DNA of 33,085 nt from positions 1 to 33,085 of IMG/VR virus record IMGVR_UViG_3300046740_000799; one strand, written 5' to 3'. This document shows, piece after piece, positions 1 to 8,626 of this stretch. The DNA comes from a virus. Position 1 is the first letter of the stretch, and each line of letters opens with the position of its first letter. The notes beneath the pieces were generated by a model. It was not told the origin of the DNA. It did no database searches and saw nothing but the letters and a program-made list of their open reading frames with translations. The translations under genes were made by a program, and so were the position numbers.

Positions 1-1
1 G

Positions 2-367
2 ATCGACACCGGGCAGGCGAATCAGCAGGAAGCGCAGCAGTACTACCTCGCGCAGATCCAGCGCGAGGGTGAGAGCGGCGAGCTCGACAACTGGGATCCT
101 TCGAAGCAGTTCACGCCCGCGCAGTTGTCAGGGTTCCTGTCGAAGGCCGCGAAGGGCGACGCGCAGATCAAGGGTCGGCCGATGCCGAGCTCGATCGCCG
201 ACTTCGCGGCAGCCGGTCGACCGCAACTCGTTCCCACCGACGGCAGCGACCAAGGTCCGCCGCCCGATCAGGGCGCGCAGGGTGCGCCACCGCCGGACCA
301 AGGCGCGGCACCACCGCCTGATCAGGGCGCGCCGCCGCAAGCCGCCGCAGCGGCGGGAGGTCAGTGA
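2..367 (+). CDS. Partial Pro/Gln-rich virion-region protein (5' end outside window)
   Basis: An open frame enters at base 2 and runs to a TGA at 365-367, giving about 121 residues of a C-terminus. The first part is mixed and Gln/Tyr-rich, with no recognisable fold. From about residue 80 it becomes a low-complexity tail with four imperfect copies of a P-P-P-D-Q-G-A unit and ends in an Ala/Gly run. The stop overlaps the ATG of the next gene (TGATG), so the two are translationally coupled. Its place ahead of coiled-coil and ejection-type proteins fits a late virion or scaffold-like protein. No function can be assigned from this fragment. Confidence 0.8.
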   Translation: MDTGQANQQEAQQYYLAQIQREGESGELDNWDPSKQFTPAQLSGFLSKAAKGDAQIKGRPMPSSIADFAAAGRPQLVPTDGSDQGPPPDQGAQGAPPPDQGAAPPPDQGAPPQAAAAAGGQ

Positions 368-1797
368 TGGCATTCGGTTCCTTCAAGTCATTCGGTGGCG
401 GCGGTCGCGGTGGAGTCGTCGGTCAGCAGCCGGGCGGTCTGTCGGCGATGTTCCTCGGTCTCGGCGAAGGGCTGGGCGAGTGGGCGAAGTCGCGTGCAGC
501 AAGCGAGCTCGAGGAGAAGCGTGGCTCGCGTGAAGATGCGCGTGCGCTCGCCGAGCGTGCATCGCGCGAGAACATCGAACGCTGGCGCAACACGGCAGAG
601 GCCGAGCGCGAGGCGACGCGACAGACCGGCGAGACGGAGCGTTCTGACAAGTCAAATCTGCTGCGCGTACAAGAAGCTGCGCTGAACTACAACCGCGAAA
701 TCGCACAAATGGAGCAGACCGGGAGGTTTCAAGCGGGCGAGTTGAGGATCCGCGGAGCCGAAGCGGCGAATCAAGCGGCAGCGACAGCGAGCCTCACGAC
801 AGAGCGCGAGGCCATGGCGAAGGATCGGGAGGAATCCGCGAAGCTGCGTGCGAAGCAACAGGACTCGCTCGATGCCGCCGCCAAGCGCGGTGACGCGAAG
901 GAAATGATCAGCGTTCTCGACTCTCAGGTGAACCCGTACAAGATCGCGGTGGACAACGCGCGCAAGGAGTACGAAAACCTCACCGCAGGCGGTCGCGCCG
1001 ACGCCAGTGATCCGCTGCAGAAAGCGGCGAAGGACAAGCTCGAAGCGGCGACCTCGGCGTACTCCGGCGTCGTCGACACGCAGAAGGAAATCCGCGACAA
1101 GATCACATCAAATCTCGGCTACGGGCCGAAGCCACCCGACCCGTTCGAGACGCTCTCGCCGGACCGGAGAGCGTGGGCGGACAGGCAAGCACAGGCCACG
1201 CCGGGCAAGTCGCGCGAGGAGATCGCGAAGGCGGCGCAGGATCCAAGCCTGACGCCGGACATGATCAAGAAGGCGGTCACGACGCCGACACCGGCACCCG
1301 CGGCAGCGGATGCTGCCCCGGCCCCGCCTCCCTTGCTCGCCAAGCCCGCGCCCGCAGCACCTGCACCTGCACCAGCCGCGCCGGGCGCGACGAGCACAAG
1401 CTTCGTGTCACCGACCGGCGTGGCGGATCCGAACGCGCCGCCGACGCCGACGGCCATGGATCCGAACGCGGCGCAGGTCGCCTCTACCACAAGTCCGCCT
1501 CCAGATGCTGCTATAGCACCTTCCGGCACTGCTATAGCAGCGCCTGACGCCGCTGCTGCGCCGCCGGACGACCAAACCTCGAAGTGGGAGCAGACCGCGC
1601 AGGAGTTGCCGCAGTCGCCGGACGGTCAGGGTGTGCTCGCCACGCTCTCTCGCCTCGCCGACGCCAAGCAGGGACCGGTCGCCGACAAGATGCGCCGCGC
1701 CGCGGAGATCCAACTCGACAACCAGTATCCTGACCAAGATAACGGCGGCTTCATCGACTACTTCCTCGACCAGAACTCGCAGCAGCAAGTGGCGTGA
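367..1797 (+). CDS. Coiled-coil, Ala/Pro-rich virion-region protein
   Basis: 476 residues. I chose ATG 367, which overlaps the previous stop, over GTG 364, which would add one residue. After a Gly-rich start (residues 5-25) comes a long charged helical stretch (about 35-165, rich in Glu, Arg and Ala) typical of coiled coil. A second helical part follows, then a linker of Ala-Pro repeats (about 300-410) and a short C-terminal domain (about 420-476). No enzymatic motif is visible. It lies just upstream of the giant polyvalent gene, so it is probably a structural or internal virion protein; that is inference from position. The linker DNA holds two copies of a TGCTATAGCA palindrome. Confidence 0.85.
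   Translation: MAFGSFKSFGGGGRGGVVGQQPGGLSAMFLGLGEGLGEWAKSRAASELEEKRGSREDARALAERASRENIERWRNTAEAEREATRQTGETERSDKSNLLRVQEAALNYNREIAQMEQTGRFQAGELRIRGAEAANQAAATASLTTEREAMAKDREESAKLRAKQQDSLDAAAKRGDAKEMISVLDSQVNPYKIAVDNARKEYENLTAGGRADASDPLQKAAKDKLEAATSAYSGVVDTQKEIRDKITSNLGYGPKPPDPFETLSPDRRAWADRQAQATPGKSREEIAKAAQDPSLTPDMIKKAVTTPTPAPAAADAAPAPPPLLAKPAPAAPAPAPAAPGATSTSFVSPTGVADPNAPPTPTAMDPNAAQVASTTSPPPDAAIAPSGTAIAAPDAAAAPPDDQTSKWEQTAQELPQSPDGQGVLATLSRLADAKQGPVADKMRRAAEIQLDNQYPDQDNGGFIDYFLDQNSQQQVA
1508..1539. repeat. Two copies of palindrome TGCTATAGCA, 21 bp apart
   Basis: The 11-mer CTGCTATAGCA occurs at 1508-1518 and again at 1529-1539. Its inner ten bases are a perfect palindrome. The start-to-start distance of 21 bp is two helical turns, so both would lie on one face of the DNA. 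Both are inside the Ala/Pro linker of the coding sequence, where they encode the same Ala-Ile-Ala tripeptide, so simple protein-repeat expansion is an alternative to a binding site. Confidence 0.4.
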
Positions 1798-1801
1798 ATG
1801 A

Positions 1802-4800
1802 ATGGCAGGCGAATTCCAGTTCGATCCCGAAACTGGCCTGCTGGCTGACAGCGGTCAGCAGGGCTTCCAGTTCGATCCAAACACCGGGCTGTTGGCCGAC
1901 TCGCCCGCGGCACCAACGCCGCCACCTGCGCAGCCCGCACCCGACGACTGGTGGGGCGACTACTGGGGCCACCTGAAAGATCACGCCTCGCGGGCGTACA
2001 ACAACTCGCTCGACGGCAAGCCCGTCTCAATGCCTGAGACGGATCCGATCACGGCGAAGGATCTCCTCGACAAGCGCACGGCGCTGCAGCAGCAGATCTT
2101 CGACGGCGCGGATCCGAACACCGACGGCGAGACGAGAGCGCAGGCGAAGCTCGCGGCGCAGCGCCTCGCGAAAATCGACCACGTCCTCGGCACCATGGGC
2201 ACGCCAACCGGCGAGCTCGCCACCGGCGTGCAGAAGCCCGGCGACATCATCGATGCGCTCCCGCACGAGAAGCTGATGGCGAGCGATCGCTACCAGCAGG
2301 CGTACGACGCGGCCAGCCCGGTGCTCGGTGCCGATGACGCGCACGCGTACGCGAAGAACGTCGTCGCCAACGACGCGCACTTCATCCCGTACATGTCGGA
2401 CAGCATTTTTTCGGATCTCATGGGCGCGCCGAAGGCGACCGCGTTCGACAAGAACTACAACCCGCCCGCACCGCCGACACCGCAAGCAGAACTCTCTGCG
2501 GTCGAGCCGGGCTACGCGTCCGAGACCGCACCCGATTTCGGCACCGGGAAAGTCTCAAAAGAGGAGCTCGCGGCGTTCGGTCGAACGACGGCGGGGCGCT
2601 ACGGCCAGATCGTTGCCTACGACGTCCTCGAGGGCACCGAGGAATTCGCGAAACTCCCGGCGCTCACCGCCGCCGGGGTGCTGTCGATCTTCGGCGACCA
2701 TGCGGAGGCTGCGCGCGATTTCCTGTTCAAGTACGGCGTCAAGCCGCAAGACGACATGGTCGCGATGGCCGAAGCGAACAAGCCGCTCCCGGTAGGCATC
2801 GGCGAGCAGGCCGTCGACAAGGTTGCGAAGATGATCCCCGGCCTCGTTGCGATGGCCGCGACCTACAACCCCGAGATGCTCCTGACGCCAGCGACAGAGC
2901 TCTTCAGCATGCCGTTGTGGCGGCAGGTCTGGCAGCAGGCGGTCGAGACTACGGTGCAGCAGATGCCTGCCGGTGCGGTCGGTTCCCTGCCGGGCGCAAT
3001 CGAGCGCGGGCAGCAGATCGCGGAGAAGGGCGGGTCGGCAGCGGCGACCGCGCTCGGCACCGCGGAGGAGCTCGCGACAGGCACGGTGCAGATGTCGATG
3101 CCGATGGCGCGCGGCGGCGCGTGGTGGGAGAAGGCGATCAGCGGTGGCAGTGCGTTCACCGCGCAGGACATCGCGGCGTCGGCAGCAGCAGGCCAGCCGA
3201 TCACACCGGCGAGCATCATCGCATCGATGGCCGTCGGCGCGGCCATGGGCCAGATGCACCAAGAGCAGCAGAAGATCCTGCTGCCGAAGTTCGCGAACGC
3301 GATGTCGGCGCTCGAGCACGATCCGGAGAACATGTCGCGCCTGACGTGGGTCGCCGAGACGATGAAGGACAAGGGTGCGGCCGGAGGGCTCTGGGCGACC
3401 GCCGAACTGCACAACATCACGGTCAAGGGCGAGACGCGCGACGAGGCCGCGTACCAAGAGTGGAAGGCGGCGAAGGCGGTCACCGAACCGACCGCCGCAG
3501 AGCAAGCGCCGGGCGAAGGGCAGACGACGCTGCAGGCAGCCGAGGATCTCGTCGGCGCGCCGGGCCAGCCGCTCAACGTCACGCCGCCGCCCATCGGCTC
3601 GCCGGGCGCGCTCGACACCACGGCGATCCACGTCCTGCCACCGCTGCCGCCGGACGAGCATCCCGGCGCACAGGTGCCGCCAGCGCCGGAGGGCGAGCCG
3701 ATCCCTGCCACGGGCCTCGAGGCGGTCGCCAAGGAGCGCCTGCAGCCGCCTGTAGCGCCGGTGGGCGCGCCCGCGGTGCGCGTGACCGACGTGCAGGCCA
3801 CCGAGGCGGCGCACGCGCAGGCAGAGGCCGACCGCGCACGGCAAGAGGCTGAGATCGAGCACGAGCGGCAGTCTGGGGACGTCCAGACCGCGGCCTCAAT
3901 CGCAGCGAGCGAAGACGCAGCGCGCGAGGCTGCTGCGCGCGGCCAAGGCCCGCCGATCCCGACCACGCTGGCCGCGGCCATGGAGACGGCCAAGCGGGTT
4001 CCACCCAAGCCGAAGCCGGAGCCGCCAAAACTGACAGAAGGCACGGTCACCGGCGGCGAAGCGCCGACGCCGGTCCGCGAGGGCGAGCAAACGATCGAAG
4101 GGCATCGGCCCTCGCCGCCGACGAGTCCCGAGTTTCAGCTTTCCGAGAAGGCACTGACAAAAGGGCCGGAGGTGAAAACCGAGGCTCCGGATCTGCGTCT
4201 GGCGGCACCCGAGGGCGAGGAGCCGGAGTTGAAGCAGGCGCTGGGCGCACCCGCGGGCGACACCGGGATCCCGAAGGATCTGCCGTCGGCGAAGACCGAG
4301 CAGACCGACAAACTCTCAGCGGCGCTCAACGAGCACGCTCCGGATCCGACCGGCGCGAAGATCGACCTCGAGGAGATCCACCGCGATCACCTGCCGCCGG
4401 AAGTGCAGACCGCGATCAACGAAGTGGAGAAGTTCACAGGTACACAAGTTCACGTCATCCGCGACAACACGCCGGGCTGGGAAGGCCGCGTGCGTTTCAA
4501 CGGCGCGATGTACAACGGCCATCTCTTCGTCAACGAGAGTTCGCAGCATCCGATCGTTCACACCTTGGCGCACGAATGGACGCACCAACTCAAGCGCACA
4601 GCGCCGCCGCTCTACCAGATCCTCGAGAACGAGATCAAGCGTCAGGGCGGCGTCGAGGCGTTCGGCCAGAGCGCGGTAGGCCGCGGCTACAGGCCGGAGA
4701 AACACGCCGAGGAATTGACGGCCGACACCAACGGCGACGCGCTCGGCGATCGCGCATTCATGGAGCGCATGGCGAAGGAAAACCCGACCGCGTTCGGCAA

Positions 4801-7800
4801 GCTCGCATCGTCCTTCGGCAAGTACCTCGACACGTTCCTCGGAAAGGTTTCCGACTACGGCACCAATCGGTACGTGAAAGATGTCGACGCGTACCGGCAG
4901 GTGCTGTCGGCGGTGATGCACACGCACGCGTTCGACGCCGGGATCAAATCGGGCACGATGCGTCGCGTCGGCGCGCCATCACTCCGCAAGGCTCCGGACG
5001 ACGAGGAGGAGCAAGCGGTCGCTGCAGCCGCGGGCAAGGCCGAGAGGACAACCTCGCCGGAGCAGCTTGGCGGCTTCGGCCGCGGCGGCGAAGTTGCGGA
5101 CAACGCGCGGTATCAGGGCGGCGCTCGAGCCGGGCAATACATCGGCGCACCGGCGAAGTACAACACGCCCGCGAAGATCGGTGGCCTGCGCCGACTGTTC
5201 CGCCAACTGACGCAAGAAGGCGAGAGCGGCAGGTACTGGTACAGGGATTCGGGCGCATGGATCCTGCAGCACGCGGGCAGCGTCGAGGAAGCGCGCAAGC
5301 TCGCCAAGGTGCTCGCGATCTACTCGCCGCAAGCGAAGGTCGACGCCAACACCACGATGGCCCTGCATGCGTGGGAGCAGTACAAGGCGGGCCAGCCGAT
5401 CAACGCGAAGACCGGCGTGCAGGATGCGTACGCCTCTCGCGTGCTGTACGGCGACGGCGTGTTCGAGGGCGGCGAGAAGACCAACAACTTCTACAACAAC
5501 CTCATGCGCCATGTGGATCCGGCGTCGCACGCGAAGCAGGGCGCGACCATCGATCTGTGGATGATGCGCGCAGCCGGATATCACACCGACTCGCCAACGG
5601 ATGCGGCCTACCGCTTCGTCGAAAACGAAGTGAACCGCGTCGCGCAAGAGATGGGCTGGAGCCCCGAGGAAGTGCAGGCCGCGATCTGGGTCGCGATGAA
5701 AGCGCGCACCGAAAACAAGGGCGTGAAGGAGCGCACCGAAGCCGAGTCGACGAAGAAAGGCTACATGCGCTACGACACGAACCCGAAAGGCGAGGAGGTT
5801 CGCAACGTCCTCGACGAAGGCAAGCATCGCGGGGTCTGGCTCAAGCATGCGATGGCGCTCGACGTGTCGGCCGAAGACACGCGCGCGGCGTCGTACGATT
5901 TCGGCAACGCGCTGAACGATCGCGCCGCGCAACTGAGCCACGAGTCGATCCCGTCGGTGGAGTCTGGCGTGCTGCCGGGGATCCACGATGCGCCGATGGA
6001 GCAGAAGATCGAGTATCACCGCGCGATTCAGGACGCGCTGAAGAACGAGGATGGCCGCGACGCAATCGACACCGAGGTGGGCCCGTTCGCTGGTCCCGGC
6101 GTCGAGGGCTTCTCCGGATGGGAAGGCAAGTCGACCGTCGGCACGCAGCACGCGCAGCCGATCTACACGAAGGACGGCAAGGTCAGCGAGAACTCGCGTC
6201 GGCTGATCGAGCTCTCGCAGTCGATCCGCGGGCAACTGCTGAACCAGAAAGCGATGGCGTGGCACTACCCGATCTACGACGGCTCGAAGTACGTCCAGAA
6301 CGGGGCCGAGATCAACCTCGGGCGGCACCTGACCGAGGAGGAAAACGCGGCGTTTTACACCGCCCTCGCCAAGCACCTCGGGCACAGCGAAGCACCACCG
6401 ATCCCGACTGTCGACGGGCAGGGCGTGCGCGTCCTCAACTTCCCCGCGATTCCCAAGGGTCTCACCCAAGGCAAGCTCGTGTCGGTCACGAGGAAGGCGA
6501 ATGACGATTTTCATTCAGCCGTCCAGATGGCTATACATGATCAACCATGGCACAATGAGGTGTCCGACTACACTCGCTTCCAGAGTGACGGCGAATACAT
6601 CAGCAGCGAGGCAGCAAATGGACCAGCAAATTACCGAGGAAGAATCGAAGCGGCGTCTCGAGCGATTGAAGAAGCTCGACCACGTAGCTGGGCCGGACGA
6701 TCCGATATACAAGACTGGATTGAGAAAGACCTCCGTCCCCGCGTTGACGCCGTCAACCAAGACTTCGCCAAACGCTACGGCTGGGACAAAGGCCGAGCCG
6801 AAGGCGTAACCGAAGCACCGGAGTTGAGCCTCGCGGCGGAAGAAAATGTTCCGCCGCACTCCGACAAGACCGAAGACGGCGAGCCGGTCAGGACGATCAA
6901 GTCCTCGATCGGCAACCTCCACATCGAGACCGACAAGGGGCAGACGCGCACCGGCACGACCGAGGAGGGCAAGCCTTTCTCGACCGTGATGAAGCACCCC
7001 TACGGCTACGTCGAGGGCGTGCCCGGCCGCGACGGCGGATCCATGGACGTGCTGGTCGCGGGCGAAGCCGCGGATCCATCGCGCCCGGTGTTCGTGATCC
7101 ACCAGAAGAACGCCGCCGGTGGATTCGACGAGCACAAGGTTGTCGTCGGCGCGAAGAATCAGCGTGATGCCGAGCGTGCGTACCTGTCCGAATACCCGAA
7201 GGGCTGGGACCGCATGGGGCAGGTCGAGCAGTTCACCCCGGCGCAGTTCAAGGAGTGGGCGCGCACGACCGGCCGCGAGCAGGCGCAGGTCGGCAAGGTG
7301 GATCCGGCCGTGCCGCGCGCGAACATCCGCGGCCAGCAACCCGACGCCGTCGCGATGCACGCGGTCACCGACCGGGCGCTGCCGGAGCGCACCGCGAACG
7401 AGCATGGCCGTCTGGATCTGCCGAACGCGGTGAAGGGCATCGCTTCGCGCACGCAGTTCACGTCGGCCGAGGGCGGCGGCGGCAAGCACGAGACCGTGCT
7501 GCGCAATCTCTACGACGCGAAAGCAGATCCGCGCGGCCTGTTCGACATCGCGCGCGACAACCTCGACGCGCACTCGTTGCCCGTGGATCTGCCGCACATA
7601 ATGAACGAGTTCGAGAGGCTCGTTATCTCGCACGGCTTCGATGGCTACAAGACGCCTGATGGTCAGGCAACCGTGCTCGGCGCGAAGGTGCCGACGCGCG
7701 CGAAGACAACGGAGGTGGGACATGGGCTGGCTACCGAACGCACCGAGTCTGGTGCAGGACGCATCACCGGCGTCGCCGGGGAAAATGCCGGGCGCGACAA

Positions 7801-8626
7801 TGCACCCGTTCGTGAAGGCGAAACTACAGCACGCGCTGCTGAGACCAAAGGCGACGAAACAACCGGCGAAGGCACCGTCAAAGATGAAGGCGTTCGCGTT
7901 CCCGATGAGCAGAAGGGGCAGACTTCACATCAGGGGCTGACCGCGGAGCACGAGGCGTCGTCGATTGCGAATGTCGACACCGAGGCGGCGCGCTTGGCCC
8001 GCGGCAAGGAGATGATCGAGAAGATCCGCGGCAAGACCGGCGAGGAACTCCACGCCGCTGCGCACGAGGAGTTGCGCAAGAACCCGAACCGCGGGCGCGA
8101 GATCGCGAACGAAGTCGCAAATACCCCGCGCAACATCAGCGACGTCGAGGCGGCGATCCTCGCCGTCGACCGGCAGCGCATCGTGCGTGCGCACGACGAC
8201 GCGACCAAGCGCGCGTCCGATGCGATGGATCTGAAAGACCACGACGCCACGCAGGTCGCGCTCGCGATGATGAAGCTCCACGAGGCAGAGCGCGACACGA
8301 ACGAGAAGGCAGCCGTCCACGCCGGAACCGAGTGGTCGAATTCCGGTCTCGCGCGCAGACTGCTGGTGAATTCGGATGAGTCGTACGGCGGGTTGCTCGC
8401 CGCGCGCAAGGTCAAGGCCGGTCGCGACCTCTCCGAGACCGAGCGCGCCGAGATCAAGAAGGACGCCGACGAGCGCAAGCGGCTCAAGGATAAACTCGCA
8501 TCGCCGGGTCTCAAGGAGAAGCCCGAGATGGTGGTCAACAACGCGAAGAAAAAATTCGCCGATGCGCTCGAGGACTTCAAGAAACTGAAGCGCGAAGAGA
8601 TGATGACCAAGGAGTGCTACCTGTGA
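1802..8626 (+). CDS. Giant polyvalent protein: zincin-like and inorganic-pyrophosphatase-like domains
   Basis: 2274 residues, probably packaged in the virion and ejected with the DNA, as is thought for phage polyvalent proteins. Residues 5-17 and 22-34 are a tandem repeat FQFDPxTGLLADS. Residues 200-560 are helical with hydrophobic patches, and 570-860 is a Pro/Ala/Glu linker. HEWTH at 924-928, followed by an EELTAD stretch, fits a gluzincin-type metallopeptidase like the MPTase domain of polyvalent proteins. Residues about 1060-1300 (K-x-N-N-F-Y, TIDLW, QAAIW) resemble a recurrent phage domain that I cannot name with confidence. Residues 1700-1825 match the polyvalent inorganic-pyrophosphatase-like domain (PYGYVEG at 1731, GGSMDVLV at 1745, FDEHK). 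A GFDGY stretch near 1950 may be the end of an ADP-ribosyltransferase-like domain (weak). The last 230 residues are charged helix. Start ATG 1802 follows the previous stop by 4 nt. Two other-frame ORFs lie inside it. Confidence 0.93.
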   Translation: MAGEFQFDPETGLLADSGQQGFQFDPNTGLLADSPAAPTPPPAQPAPDDWWGDYWGHLKDHASRAYNNSLDGKPVSMPETDPITAKDLLDKRTALQQQIFDGADPNTDGETRAQAKLAAQRLAKIDHVLGTMGTPTGELATGVQKPGDIIDALPHEKLMASDRYQQAYDAASPVLGADDAHAYAKNVVANDAHFIPYMSDSIFSDLMGAPKATAFDKNYNPPAPPTPQAELSAVEPGYASETAPDFGTGKVSKEELAAFGRTTAGRYGQIVAYDVLEGTEEFAKLPALTAAGVLSIFGDHAEAARDFLFKYGVKPQDDMVAMAEANKPLPVGIGEQAVDKVAKMIPGLVAMAATYNPEMLLTPATELFSMPLWRQVWQQAVETTVQQMPAGAVGSLPGAIERGQQIAEKGGSAAATALGTAEELATGTVQMSMPMARGGAWWEKAISGGSAFTAQDIAASAAAGQPITPASIIASMAVGAAMGQMHQEQQKILLPKFANAMSALEHDPENMSRLTWVAETMKDKGAAGGLWATAELHNITVKGETRDEAAYQEWKAAKAVTEPTAAEQAPGEGQTTLQAAEDLVGAPGQPLNVTPPPIGSPGALDTTAIHVLPPLPPDEHPGAQVPPAPEGEPIPATGLEAVAKERLQPPVAPVGAPAVRVTDVQATEAAHAQAEADRARQEAEIEHERQSGDVQTAASIAASEDAAREAAARGQGPPIPTTLAAAMETAKRVPPKPKPEPPKLTEGTVTGGEAPTPVREGEQTIEGHRPSPPTSPEFQLSEKALTKGPEVKTEAPDLRLAAPEGEEPELKQALGAPAGDTGIPKDLPSAKTEQTDKLSAALNEHAPDPTGAKIDLEEIHRDHLPPEVQTAINEVEKFTGTQVHVIRDNTPGWEGRVRFNGAMYNGHLFVNESSQHPIVHTLAHEWTHQLKRTAPPLYQILENEIKRQGGVEAFGQSAVGRGYRPEKHAEELTADTNGDALGDRAFMERMAKENPTAFGKLASSFGKYLDTFLGKVSDYGTNRYVKDVDAYRQVLSAVMHTHAFDAGIKSGTMRRVGAPSLRKAPDDEEEQAVAAAAGKAERTTSPEQLGGFGRGGEVADNARYQGGARAGQYIGAPAKYNTPAKIGGLRRLFRQLTQEGESGRYWYRDSGAWILQHAGSVEEARKLAKVLAIYSPQAKVDANTTMALHAWEQYKAGQPINAKTGVQDAYASRVLYGDGVFEGGEKTNNFYNNLMRHVDPASHAKQGATIDLWMMRAAGYHTDSPTDAAYRFVENEVNRVAQEMGWSPEEVQAAIWVAMKARTENKGVKERTEAESTKKGYMRYDTNPKGEEVRNVLDEGKHRGVWLKHAMALDVSAEDTRAASYDFGNALNDRAAQLSHESIPSVESGVLPGIHDAPMEQKIEYHRAIQDALKNEDGRDAIDTEVGPFAGPGVEGFSGWEGKSTVGTQHAQPIYTKDGKVSENSRRLIELSQSIRGQLLNQKAMAWHYPIYDGSKYVQNGAEINLGRHLTEEENAAFYTALAKHLGHSEAPPIPTVDGQGVRVLNFPAIPKGLTQGKLVSVTRKANDDFHSAVQMAIHDQPWHNEVSDYTRFQSDGEYISSEAANGPANYRGRIEAASRAIEEARPRSWAGRSDIQDWIEKDLRPRVDAVNQDFAKRYGWDKGRAEGVTEAPELSLAAEENVPPHSDKTEDGEPVRTIKSSIGNLHIETDKGQTRTGTTEEGKPFSTVMKHPYGYVEGVPGRDGGSMDVLVAGEAADPSRPVFVIHQKNAAGGFDEHKVVVGAKNQRDAERAYLSEYPKGWDRMGQVEQFTPAQFKEWARTTGREQAQVGKVDPAVPRANIRGQQPDAVAMHAVTDRALPERTANEHGRLDLPNAVKGIASRTQFTSAEGGGGKHETVLRNLYDAKADPRGLFDIARDNLDAHSLPVDLPHIMNEFERLVISHGFDGYKTPDGQATVLGAKVPTRAKTTEVGHGLATERTESGAGRITGVAGENAGRDNAPVREGETTARAAETKGDETTGEGTVKDEGVRVPDEQKGQTSHQGLTAEHEASSIANVDTEAARLARGKEMIEKIRGKTGEELHAAAHEELRKNPNRGREIANEVANTPRNISDVEAAILAVDRQRIVRAHDDATKRASDAMDLKDHDATQVALAMMKLHEAERDTNEKAAVHAGTEWSNSGLARRLLVNSDESYGGLLAARKVKAGRDLSETERAEIKKDADERKRLKDKLASPGLKEKPEMVVNNAKKKFADALEDFKKLKREEMMTKECYL
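6618..6809 (+). CDS. Candidate embedded gene inside the polyvalent ORF (+1 frame)
   Basis: 63 residues, starting ATG 6618 with GAGG six bases upstream. The product is charged and helical at first (EEESKRRLERLKKLDH) with a Thr/Pro/Lys-rich end. It lies in a patch of lower G+C. By hand count about 70% of its codons end in G or C, against about 48% for the polyvalent frame over the same bases, the reverse of what is expected if only the large frame were selected. The large frame also looks protein-like here (ending in FAKRYGW), so this would be true double coding. No homology is recognised. The alternative is chance opening of a frame in a compositionally odd patch. Confidence 0.35.
   Translation: MDQQITEEESKRRLERLKKLDHVAGPDDPIYKTGLRKTSVPALTPSTKTSPNATAGTKAEPKA
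7722..7940 (+). CDS. Candidate embedded gene inside the polyvalent ORF (+1 frame)
   Basis: 72 residues, ATG 7722 preceded by a strong GGAGG with six bases between, better than the site of the polyvalent gene itself. The product is basic (MGWLPNAPSL at the start, then Lys/Pro-rich). Hand count gives about 75% G/C-ending codons here against about 55% in the polyvalent frame. In the large frame the same bases encode a low-complexity Gly/Glu/Thr/Arg stretch lying between a domain-like segment (GFDGYKTPDG) and the C-terminal helical region. It may be a small gene over which two larger genes fused, or a dual-coding linker. No function is suggested. Confidence 0.42.
   Translation: MGWLPNAPSLVQDASPASPGKMPGATMHPFVKAKLQHALLRPKATKQPAKAPSKMKAFAFPMSRRGRLHIRG

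Noticed and set aside
2555-4050. Long open frames opposite the polyvalent gene on the minus strand
   Set aside because: They are Arg/Ala/Ser-rich by-products of G+C-rich coding DNA, with no ribosome site or domain and no room next to a strongly supported plus-strand gene.
8614-8622. Earlier GTG start for the 705-residue protein
   Set aside because: It lies inside the ribosome site; AAGGAG at 8609-8614 points to GTG 8623, which also gives the usual GTGA overlap.
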